Translations under genes and position numbers: made by a program
Shown here: positions 10,774 to 19,178 of the stretch, piece by piece
Layout of the letters: the number at the start of each line of letters is the position of its first letter
Position numbering within the stretch: the stretch's first letter is position 1
Assembly (NCBI GenBank): GCA_958430865.1
Contig: CAUDNR010000187.1
Coordinates: forward strand, 1 to 27,263
From: Entrophospora sp. SA101
Taxonomy: Eukaryota; Glomeromycota; Glomeromycetes; Entrophosporales; Entrophosporaceae
Direction: 5' to 3'
Length of the DNA: 27,263 nucleotides
The notes under the pieces: generated by a model
The model's database searches: none
What the model was told of the DNA's origin: nothing
What the model saw: the letters and a program-made list of their open reading frames with translations, nothing else

Positions 10774-12363
10774 TTAGAAAAAATCAAGATTATTCAATGA
10801 ACTATCATTACTTGTATAACTTAAGCTTTTTGATTTAGCAATTTCTTCATCCAATTTATCCAATATTCTACTTTTATGATATGAATCTGGATGTGATTTG
10901 TGTGCTTGTTTCGAATCATTATTACTATTAATACCATCACTGCTGCTGCTACCATCATTATTAGAATCATGTTTTTTGATTTTAGAAAAGAATAATCTTT
11001 TTATTAAACTATTGTTGTTACTATTATTTTTAATAATTTTATCACGTTTATTATCAGCAAATTCCCAAAGCTCTCTACTAGTTGGTCTTTTTGATGGATC
11101 CACATCCCAACACCTCTGCATCATTTGTGCATAATAATCAGGTATTTCAGGTAATATTGGTGGTCGTAAACCTTCACATATATCAAAAGTCAAACGATGA
11201 TTGTGAGCTCTATCATCAAATGGTGGATGACCTGCAAATATTTCCCACATTAACATCCCAACACTATAGATATCTGTTTCTTTGGTGTTCTTTGTGTTAT
11301 TGCTTCTAAGTAGCTCGGGTGCAACATATGATACAATCCCATAGACTTTACCTGATGATTTTTCATCAACTGGTCCACATAATCCCAAATCTGTAATAAA
11401 GCAACGATCTCCACTTATTAATATATTACCACTATGTAAATCACAATGGATTAAATCTTTTTCATGTATCTCATCTAATGCATAACATAAATAATAAAAT
11501 ATTGTAATTCTGTCTTTTGATGTTAAATTTAAATGATTTTTTTGTAAATAGCCCCTTAAACTTCCATCTGATAAATAATTTAAAACAATTGCATAATTTC
11601 CATTATCTGGGAATTTGGTTATACCATAGCACTGAACAATCAGTGATGCTTTAATTTTAGAATAATTTATTGCCTGAAATTGAAATAAAATCAATTAGTA
11701 TTATATAATAAAGTATTGTTTATTTTGTTTTAAATGAAAACTATCAACCTCATCAAAAAAGCCTTTTCCTGGACTACTTGAATCATTTAAACTTTTTAAT
11801 ACTACTTTCATCCCTTCTCCTAAATAACTAAATTCTTTTTTATTTTCGTCATAATCAATAATAGTTCCTCTTGTCCATCTAGCAGTATAAATTGAACTAA
11901 ATCCACCTTTTGTCAACTTTGTTACTTCTTTAAATTGCTCAAAAGGTATCCATTCTAAAATATACTGTGGTAGAGAAGACTTCATTTGACATTGTTGAAT
12001 AAAGTTGTCAACTATGTTATTTCCAGATGTCCAAGTGGTGAAAAGGCTCTGCAATTGTAAACTAATACAACCTTCACAGAACCTATCAGAGTATCTTGTC
12101 AATTTACACTTGTTACATTTTTTTGGTTTACCCCATTTATATATTGCATTTCTTAATTCAACCTGATAAATAAACCTTTCCTTACAATATTCTTTTTCAT
12201 CATCAGAAAGCTCCTTGTTTTTCTTGACTAATGAAAAAAAATAATCTTTTATATTTCCATTATTAGAATTAACATTAGCATTATCTTGCATTTCATTGTA
12301 AATTTTATATACAAATTCCTTCCTCTCTAGTGATAACGATGATAATAATTTGGCATATGACAT
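10774..12363 (-). CDS. TKL-type protein kinase with N-terminal CxxC-x9-CxxC motif (kinase 2)
   Basis: The gene has two exons, 11749-12363 and 10774-11673, with a 75-bp GT-AG intron (11674-11748) at the same protein position as in kinase 1 (FFDE joined to AINYSKIK). It encodes 504 residues. The knuckle cysteines are 83, 86, 96 and 99. Kinase landmarks are LTKGGFSSIY (150-159), K190 in VVLK, E205, D283 in HCDLHSGN, D300 in DLG, and APE at 323-325, followed by RCWDVDPSKRP. The C-terminal tail is Ser/Asn-rich and basic. All catalytic residues are present. It is a close paralogue of kinase 1, so the pair, with the relic at 15301-15926, is a local kinase cluster around the BET and Lunapark genes. 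Only one copy of kinase 2 exists in the window. The substrate is unknown. Confidence 0.88.
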
Positions 12364-13091
12364 TATATAAAAATATAAAATATAAATGTTTTAATGAATG
12401 TGTAAACGTTCAAATGTTTAAATGGTTTATTTAAACAAATTAAGTAATTTAATTATTGTAAAATTACAAGTTACTTTATTAACTTTCCTTTTTATAAGAA
12501 ATACATTTGATAAATATAAATGTAAATAATAATATAAACAATAATATAAATTAATCTTAATAAACTTGTCGATCTATCCGGGTGATTATAGGACATATAG
12601 GACATAGACAATAATAATAATAAAACGACGCGAAATAAATGAATGTTACAAATAAACAAGCTCACAACTGAGAACGCAATGTGAGCTTTTGCTGTGTTAC
12701 CAATCATGTAGACCATGCTACGCAAGAACAAAAATTCATTTATTTTAAGTTGTCGGGTTTGGGATTGCATCTTCTTTGTCGCAAAGAGCAAAAAATGACA
12801 TCACTCAGGCCAAGACGGTACTCTATTTATTAAATCCAAAACATATAAATAGGACAGCTGTCCCTCACATTTTTTTTGAAAATTCGAGTATTTCATGTAA
12901 CAAAATCGGATTTTAATCTTTCTCATAATTGATATATTACAAACTAGAATGACTAAAATGCGCACAACCACCGTTTTAAAAAAAACAATACTTACTCTTG
13001 TCATGTTCTCTTTCTTTTTGGCTTGTGTCAATTTGAAATTTACCAATTAAATTTTGGGGTGGTGTTTGAATACAAAATTCTGATTGGTTAA
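12364..13091. other. Spacer upstream of kinase 2
   Basis: No gene can be supported. Open frames at 12492-12791 and 12801-13046 lack domains and have skewed low-complexity composition. There is a short inverted repeat GCTCACA...TGTGAGC at about 12660-12686. The first few hundred bases presumably contain the kinase 2 promoter. Confidence 0.35.
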
Positions 13092-13119
13092 TTTGAATTT
13101 CACGCGCGTGAATTTCAAA
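13092..13119. repeat. Near-perfect palindrome centred on CGCG
   Basis: The core TTCACGCGCGTGAA is a perfect 14-bp palindrome. The outer arms extend it to 28 bp with one mismatched pair. A related TTTCACGC motif follows at about 13137. It is notable for being GC-rich in an A/T-rich spacer. It could be a dimeric protein-binding site or a transposon relic; its function is unknown. Confidence 0.55.
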
Positions 13120-13409
13120 TCGACGCAGATTCCAATTTCACGCACAACAGGCTCAAAGATCTTTTTTTTTTAATATCAAAGAAATTTGAAATGATTAAAT
13201 GGTAGTTTTTGTAGTAAAATAAAGATGTTTGATCCGGTTTTATTTTTGAACAATTACAATCTTATTTGCAAAACAAAATTATAAATAAAACTTCAACCCT
13301 TGAATTCAGATGTGATTTTTTTTTTGGTTCACTAGTGGGAGATATTAAAAATTTAATTCATGACTAGTCACTATAATTTAGTCCCCTGAAATTTCTTTAA
13401 AAGATTATA

Positions 13410-13853
13410 TGGTTGGCTCGGTCTAAAGACCTCCTACTGCTGCGCCACACGCTCAAATTTCAAAAATAGCGATTTCATGATTCGTTCAAAAATGCAATAA
13501 AAACTTTTCAAAAAGGCTTCGCGTGATTTGAAAAATTTATTTTCCTTCCTGCCAAATTTAGACATGATTGTCGAGTATTAGTCTAAATTTAGTAACGATG
13601 AACTAAAACTAGTCTAAATTTAGCAATGATCCTAGCGCTCAAATTCTTCATGAGCATAGTAAAGTACATGTTTTAAAAAAGAATAGAACTCTACAACAAA
13701 TAATTTTTTTGATAAAATCTCTTTATTACATTAAAATTAAAGACCTATTCCATCAACTAATAGAGCTATTTTTTTAAAAGGTAGGGCAGAAAATGACTTC
13801 TATACTTTTAAAATTTGCACAAAATTTAGGAGGTCTTTAGACCGAGCCAACTA
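13410..13853. mobile_element. MITE-like element with 23-bp perfect terminal inverted repeats
   Basis: Positions 13412-13434 and 13829-13851 are perfect reverse complements (GTTGGCTCGGTCTAAAGACC plus CTCC). With TA on each side (13408-13409 and 13854-13855), the element would be 444 bp. It has no open frame of note, so it is non-autonomous. Inside, a 31-bp unit beginning AGTCTAAATTTAG is tandemly repeated from about 13580. The TIR itself contains the palindrome GGTCTAAAGACC. Read on the minus strand, the left end has a TGGCGCAGCAGTAG segment resembling a Pol III A box. The TA flanks suggest Tc1/mariner-type mobilisation, but this is inferred. Confidence 0.65.
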
Positions 13854-14875
13854 TAATACAATTGTGATATTGAACAAACACTATTGATCCCCGAAATCCT
13901 TGATAACACCAATGTTCACTTTGTCTGGTTTTGTTGCAGCATGCCCCAATTATTGTTTTTTTGCGCACCTTTACACAAAAATAATAAATTTTGTATGCGA
14001 ATTTTAATATTCATCATTTTATTGCAAGAGGTTTTAAATGTCCATCTACGCATCATTTAACATTGATTTGATAAATGTGACTCAAATCCTCTTGTGGATT
14101 GATCAAGTAAGTATCCAAAATATTCATTATAAAATGTAGTGATATATATGAGACCATTTTAATTTAGATTATTTTTTATAGGAGTTTGTTCATTTGTTAT
14201 TTAGATGGTTTGATTTCATTGGTACCTCCTTCACAACTACAAACAAGAATTTGTTTTCGTATGCATTTTTCAAATTTTTCAGACTTACCCTTTCTAAGCT
14301 TAAATCCTTGTTTGGGAAATGCATACTAGAATCCAATTTATATTAGCTAGCTCTTCATTTTCCTTGGTAACATCATTTGCTATCTTCAGGAATGTTCTTT
14401 AAAAACACAGTGGTTTGGTATAATTTGCTTTCACTTTCGGAATCACTTTAAAGGTCAAATTAATATTAGAATGTTGTAAATACATTATGACCAACAAAGA
14501 TTGAAAAAAAAATTTATTTTTTTGTGATATTAAACCATAAAAGAAAATATTGGGGCATCAAAGCAATTGACCTTGAGATCATTTAATCATCAGAACATGC
14601 AACCTACATAATAATAATAAAAAGATAACATTCATTGTATGTTTGAAAAGAGTATTCCGATTATTTGTAAAATATATACCAATTCAACTCCCGATTTTAT
14701 TTTTTGGCTAAAAATGAGAGAACTTTAATGTAAAAAAGAGAGTATGAGTTTCCGTATATTTTAATTGATCCGGATAAAAAAATGGCTGTGTGTCATATGA
14801 TTAGATGTTCAAAAAGTTTAATTGGAACCATTGACTATGAAATCGTCAAGTCAATCACACCTCTCAAACCTTATA
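13854..14875. other. Non-coding spacer
   Basis: A/T-rich sequence with frequent stops on both strands. I see no gene, RNA or repeat that I can support. Confidence 0.35.
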
Positions 14876-14932
14876 CAGTTCACTTTCTCTATATAGCGGA
14901 CCATTTGGCCTTGGAAGAATGTCTGTTATAGA
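14876..14932 (+). mobile_element. Degenerate solo pogo-like terminal repeat
   Basis: It begins CAGTTCACTTTCTCTATATA right after TA (14874-14875). The segment TCTCTATATAGCGGA matches TCTCGATTTAACGGA of the window-end element at 12 of 15 positions. It is followed by an imperfect inverted partner TGTCTGTTATAGA, which reproduces the hairpin layout seen at 15-65. No opposite terminus or coding region is visible. It is probably an eroded remnant of a related element. Confidence 0.45.
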
Positions 14933-15187
14933 ATTAATTATTCAATAGTTTGTGTAGGAGTGATCAAAGTAAGCATTAAGGGCAAGGTCTATGAAGCTTG
15001 CAAAATATACTAATGAGCATTTTGTTAATTATCAATAGTTTGTATAGGAGTGATCAAAAGTAAGCATTAAGGACAAGATCTATGAACAAAATATACTAAT
15101 AACGTTTATTAATTATTCAATAGTTTGCATAATATCTATGAACAAAATATTCTAACAAACGTTTTATCAATTATTCAATAGTTATAT
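14933..15187 (+). repeat. Decaying tandem repeat, about 3.3 units
   Basis: Units start near 14933, 15027, 15109 and 15169, each with a variant of ATTAATTATTCAATAGTTTG. The first two share GGAGTGATCAAA(A)GTAAGC, ATTAAGG(A/G)CAAG and TCTATGAA; the third keeps TCTATGAACAAAATAT; the fourth is only the unit head. Unit length falls from about 94 to 82 to 60 bp through internal deletions. Confidence 0.75.
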
Positions 15188-15247
15188 TTATTATTTATTT
15201 ATGTATATAAATTTCTCTTTTATTTTAACTTATATTTAATAACATCA

Positions 15248-15271
15248 CTGATAAATAATTAAAACAATTGC
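15248..15271 (-). pseudogene. Short antisense kinase exon 2 fragment
   Basis: These 24 bases match the plus-strand sequence of kinase 2 near 11567-11591 (the codons around AIVLNYLSD) with a single one-base gap. The fragment lies in the opposite orientation to the kinase relic that follows it. It suggests that the relic locus was rearranged, but the match is short. Confidence 0.4.
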
Positions 15272-15300
15272 TCATTCTGCATTTCCAGGTATTTCTGACA

Positions 15301-15926
15301 GAGAAAATAATAAAAGTTATTTTTTACAATTAGTCAAAACAAAGAGCTATTAGAAAATGAAAGGAATATTGTAGAGAAAGGTATTATAGATGCTGGTTGC
15401 AATTCTTGATGATGGTTGCAACCATATTTGCGACATATAAAAATGGTTTGCGACGCCTGGTTGCAACCACCTTTGCGACCACTTTGGTTTCCTTTTTTGG
15501 ATTGCGACATGGAACACTAAAAGGTATGTTTATAATTTCAAATTAAATAATGCAACTTATAAATTTGCTGAACCAAGAGAATGCAATAATTGTAAAACAA
15601 TAAGATACTCTGATAAATATTGTGAAAAGTGCATTAGTCTACACTTACAGAGCCTTTTCAGTACTTGGACATCTGGTCACATGATTTCAACAGCATTCTT
15701 GTTTTCTTGGCACTATTGGAGAGCTTTGGGATTTTGCTTTGATAAATTTAAAACTGAAAATTTTAATGAAAGTAGTAATAATATTGGTGGTGGTGGTGGT
15801 AATAATAGTAATTCACAACAAATTCACAAACCACATCCATTAGCATATAATACAAGTAGAATATTAAATAATGAATTTGCTAAATTGAATTTAAGTAATG
15901 ATAGCTTATTAAATTATGAAATATAA
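15301..15926 (+). pseudogene. Kinase relic: knuckle and tail kept, catalytic core lost
   Basis: The first part parallels kinase 1 exon 1 (SYFLQLVK, then the NKELLENE region) with small deletions that shift frame near 15335 and 15361. A 135-bp insert (15385-15519) follows. After it the frame is open to the stop at 15926. It keeps the knuckle (ECNNCKTIRYSDKYCEKC) and the QSLFSTWTSG segment, then jumps across about 40 unrelated bases to the tail (DKFKTENFNESSNN ... RILNNEFAKL). The glycine loop, ATP lysine, HCD loop and DLG are all missing, roughly residues 105-390 of kinase 1. The tail carries a two-base insertion relative to kinase 1. The 246-base open frame at 15681-15926 alone could encode 81 residues but is best read as debris. 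It resembles kinase 1 more in the tail and kinase 2 in the GAATATTGT stretch. Confidence 0.8.
15385..15519. mobile_element. hAT-type non-autonomous insert (135 bp) in the kinase relic
   Basis: The insert is flanked by exact 8-bp direct repeats AAAGGTAT at 15377-15384 and 15520-15527. Its ends are TATAGATGCTGG and, on the other strand, TAGTGTTCCATG. Both fit the TAnnG start typical of hAT elements, whose target duplications are 8 bp. Inside, GGTTGCAACC occurs twice and TTTGCGAC-like motifs recur. Removing the insert and one repeat rejoins the relic in the frame of the kinase family (CRERYVYNF next to AEPRECNNC). It is too short to encode a transposase. Confidence 0.72.
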
Positions 15927-16132
15927 TTTAATAAGGTAAATTAAATAGTTAGTTAATTGATTGATTAATTTAAATATGATTGTTTATTAATTAATTACAG
16001 TGATAATAGTAATAATAATAATAATTAGTTGATAAAATTAAAGTTGGAGAATTGAGTGAATTGTTGATGGGTAGATAATCACTATTTATTAATTATTTTT
16101 TCATTATTTTCCATATGGTTTAATATTACAAA
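15927..16132. other. A/T-rich end of the first sequence piece
   Basis: Downstream of the relic. A GTAAAT...TTACAG pair (about 15937-16000) looks like a leftover intron but joins nothing recognisable. A TAA-rich microsatellite follows. The piece stops at the gap. Confidence 0.35.
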
Positions 16133-16142
16133 NNNNNNNNNN
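16133..16142. other. Assembly gap (10 N)
   Basis: Ten unknown bases separate the unique left piece from the rearranged right piece. The true distance is unknown, and the join itself is a scaffolding decision that the sequence does not prove. Confidence 0.99.
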
Positions 16143-17158
16143 CGCAAGTAAAATTGCTTTAAAGGCTAATAAAATATAAAAGCTTACAAAAAAAACTTGT
16201 AAATATATATTCCAAGGTCTTTTTTATATTTTTCTTGCGTATCCCAATCTCTCCTTTGTTTTTTCTGAATACATGATCGGGTTAGATAAAATCATCGATC
16301 AGGGATTCGATACTTTATGTTCCAGGGTTAAATAACTTTAGTGTAAATAATTATGGAAGTTTTTATAATATCAATGTTTATTGATTAAGTTACTTTGCAA
16401 TAATCTTTATCCTTATTGTATTGATCAATGAAATTTCCATTAAGGTCCTCGCAGAGGATAATTAACATTCTAATAGAATCATTATTTTATTAAATAAAAT
16501 TAATCGTTAAATAAAAACATTGTCTTTATTTTCATTTTTCAAAGCGCTTTGATAAAAACAACGAGTATGACAATTGTGGAGCTTTGGTAAAAAGCCACGT
16601 TTATTTGCTTTAGTGAGCAAGCAAGTAAGGTTAGGTTTAACGTTGGTTAACTAGTGAGTATTAACAACTATTCGTAACATGATTTGCTTTAGTGAGTAAG
16701 CAAAAGTTAGGATTAGCGTTGGTTAACTGGCGAGTGTTAATGAAGCATCGTCCAAAGGCTAATAGGAAATACTGGTAGTGTTACTGTAATTGTAAACATA
16801 TGGCTGTTAAACAAGCTACTTGAGTTGTTTTGCAAGTAAACCAAAGCGAGTTCAATAAATGCAAACAAAGAAATCGATCACAAGTGAATAAAAGGAACTT
16901 TATAGAAGCCATTGAGCTTTGTAAAAGGCCATCTTTATTTATTTATAGTTATCTGGTACCATTAAGTGCGCTCACAGATTCGTCTAGGTGCAAGAAAGAG
17001 GAGACCAAAGTAAATTTGTAAACTAATTAACTGACAAGAGTAGCCCAAAAGTCAGGCCATCATTGTTGATTAACCGAAATGACCCACAATTGAGCAAGAA
17101 TCAAAAAGTTTATTATTCAAAACATTATTTATAATTTAGCTTTAAGAAATAAAATAAA
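16143..17158 (+). repeat. Block A: direct copy of 9579-10594
   Basis: It runs from the gap to the first junction in the same orientation as its source, at a constant offset of 6564. It includes the internal repeats, here at 16605-16664 and 16684-16740. It ends in the shared pentamer ATAAA (17154-17158), where sequence switches to the Lunapark 3' UTR on the other strand. Confidence 0.95.
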
Positions 17159-17234
17159 TATAAATTTGTTTTGAAAAATTAAAGAAAGAAAGAAAAAGGA
17201 TGATATAGGTATAGATGATATATAGTCATTATCA

Positions 17235-18497
17235 TTATTCATTATTATCATCAATTCCATCTTTAACATTATAATGCTTAAATCTATTATCTTCAAAGCC
17301 TTCATTGTCATCATTCTCAGCACTACTGCGATGATGGCTACCTTTTCTTTTCCTACTTGTAGATCTTGAAGCTAATCTTTTACTAACAGCAACACCGTCA
17401 TCATCATAATCATCATATTTTTCTTTTAACTTTTCTGGATCTGATGATGAATCTCTACTTGTTTGTTTTGGTGTTGTAGATCGACCTCTCCTTGGTGATA
17501 AAGAATCAATCGAGGCATCAAGATTACCATTTGATGATGATAATAAATTGTTATTTGTAGATAAAGAGGGCTGACTTAATGATGATGATACTGATTGTGA
17601 TAATGATGTAGGCGCTGAAACAGTACCATTTCTTAAGGATTTTCTTGATGGATTGAAATGATTACAGTTTTTACAATAATATTGAACATCATCGTAATCA
17701 GCTGCAAAAGCCAAACCATTCCAAGTATAACAATCCTTACAAATTAAAGCATATTTTTGTTCATCTTCACCAACAATTGCATCAACTAATTTATCATACC
17801 AATAACGCTGCTGATTTTGTGAATTATTAAGTTGATTAATTAATGGTAATGATGTTGATCTAGGTAATTGTTGATCATTATTACTACCATTAATTCCACC
17901 ATTGTTGTTGTTGTTGTTGTTTAATGGTGATGGTGGTGGTGGTGGTAAGCGTTGACGCAAAGAATTTGGTGTACCAGGTTTTAGACTACCAGGTGTCGTT
18001 GTTGTTAATGGATTTTTTTGACCAGGAGACATTGGCTGTTGATTTGTTGGAAGTCTTGTTGGTGAATCATATCTTTCTAACAAAGTTTTAGTTGTGTAAT
18101 AACCAGTTTTCTTTTTCAATTCTTCCACTTTAAGACTTTGTTGGGCCCTTAAACTTTCAAGCTGAGATATTTCATTGGCTTCTTTTCTTCTATACCACAA
18201 AGCAAGAAACCTATAACCAATCACTATGAAAAAAGGCCCTGTTAAAACAGGCGCCACCTTCATAAAGTCCCAATTTTCTCCCTCATTAGACATGTAAATA
18301 AAGTACCAATATCCTATCACATATGCGATATATGCTAATAATGAATAGACTATCCAGATTATTAATGCATTACGCTCTCGTACTCTTATTTCACCCAGGG
18401 ATATTTCTGCTTTACGAATGTTGTCATCAAGTTCTGATAATATTTTTTCATAATTATCATCCTTTTGTGACTTGAAACGAGAGACTACAATTCCCAT
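17235..18497 (-). CDS. LNP1: Lunapark-family ER junction protein (second full copy)
   Basis: The predicted 420-residue protein is identical to that at 7349-8611, including the MGIVVSRF start, both membrane segments, the Cys253/256/275/278 zinc ribbon and the tail. The upstream promoter is complete (18498-18980). The 3' UTR is cut 77 bp after the stop, where block A is joined, so the original polyadenylation region is missing and replaced by repeat sequence. If this copy is real, it should be expressed from a normal promoter with a foreign 3' end. It may instead be a duplicated representation of the single gene. Confidence 0.88.
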   Translation of the reverse strand: MGIVVSRFKSQKDDNYEKILSELDDNIRKAEISLGEIRVRERNALIIWIVYSLLAYIAYVIGYWYFIYMSNEGENWDFMKVAPVLTGPFFIVIGYRFLALWYRRKEANEISQLESLRAQQSLKVEELKKKTGYYTTKTLLERYDSPTRLPTNQQPMSPGQKNPLTTTTPGSLKPGTPNSLRQRLPPPPPSPLNNNNNNNGGINGSNNDQQLPRSTSLPLINQLNNSQNQQRYWYDKLVDAIVGEDEQKYALICKDCYTWNGLAFAADYDDVQYYCKNCNHFNPSRKSLRNGTVSAPTSLSQSVSSSLSQPSLSTNNNLLSSSNGNLDASIDSLSPRRGRSTTPKQTSRDSSSDPEKLKEKYDDYDDDGVAVSKRLASRSTSRKRKGSHHRSSAENDDNEGFEDNRFKHYNVKDGIDDNNE

Positions 18498-18980
18498 GAT
18501 TTTGTTATATTTATTATTATTATTATTATTAATAATATTTATGAAATTATTTATGAAATTCTTTTTTATTCAAAAAAGTGTTTGTTTCCATGTATATATA
18601 TATATATTTGTACGTGCGGATACTTTCTTGATTTGGATTTATTTTCCTCAAATAATAAACAACTTGTAAAGAAATTCAAAGAAAAAAAAATTTTTTTTTC
18701 CCAAAGAAAAAAGATGTGATGATCTTCCTTTTTACAAATAATTGCGTCAGACGGTTACACGATTTTTATCAAAAAATTTAAATTTAAAAATAAAGTTTTT
18801 TTTTTTTCAAAATAAATCTCTTGCAACTTTTCTGGAATAGAAAAAAACAGTAAATAGTTGATTTCATATACATCTCTATTAAATCGTCACAAGAAAATAT
18901 AATATAATATAATTTTCTCTTTCTTTTTTCTCTCCCTCCCTTTTTCTCTCTCTCTTATAAAGTCAACACCATCTTTCAAC
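18498..18980. promoter_or_regulatory. Divergent promoter, second full copy
   Basis: Inverted copy of 6866-7348. It lies between the second Lunapark copy and the stray BET first exon, and keeps the CT-rich tract and TATAAAG ahead of the BET start. Confidence 0.55.
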
Positions 18981-19178
18981 ATGCCTCGACCAAAGAAAAA
19001 CAACAGCACTCAAGAACAATCAGGCTTTAACAATAATGAAAAATATGCAAAGTATAATATTTTATTGAATAGCACCAAACGAATAGTCTATATTATCATC
19101 GTTGGTTATTTTTTTGTACATCTATTTCAATTACCTTATTTAAAATTTATGATTGTCCTATTAAATCTCACACACATG
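18981..19178 (+). pseudogene. Stray BET first exon and partial intron
   Basis: It contains the BET start (MPRPKKNN), all of exon 1 (18981-19051) and the first 127 bp of intron 1, and then breaks into Lunapark sequence at ATG. Neither bromodomain follows. Read without splicing, the frame runs 20 codons into Lunapark DNA out of frame and stops at 19238. It cannot make a BET protein. Confidence 0.9.

Larger units (their letters stand above)
17154..19178 (-). repeat. Block B: inverted copy of 6668-8692
   Basis: Position p here equals 25846 minus p on the left, reverse-complemented. It carries all of Lunapark, the whole divergent promoter and the first 198 bp of the BET transcription unit. It ends at ATG (19176-19178), which is shared with the next block. 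Confidence 0.95.

Noticed and set aside
10898..11309. Two open frames antisense to kinase 2
   Set aside because: They overlap the catalytic exon on the other strand and reflect its codon pattern.
12492..13046. Two small minus-strand frames upstream of kinase 2
   Set aside because: Low-complexity hydrophobic or basic content, no homology I recognise.
13410..13450. tRNA gene on the minus strand
   Set aside because: The A-box-like stretch is followed by a palindrome rather than a seven-base anticodon loop, and no B box or acceptor stem is found.
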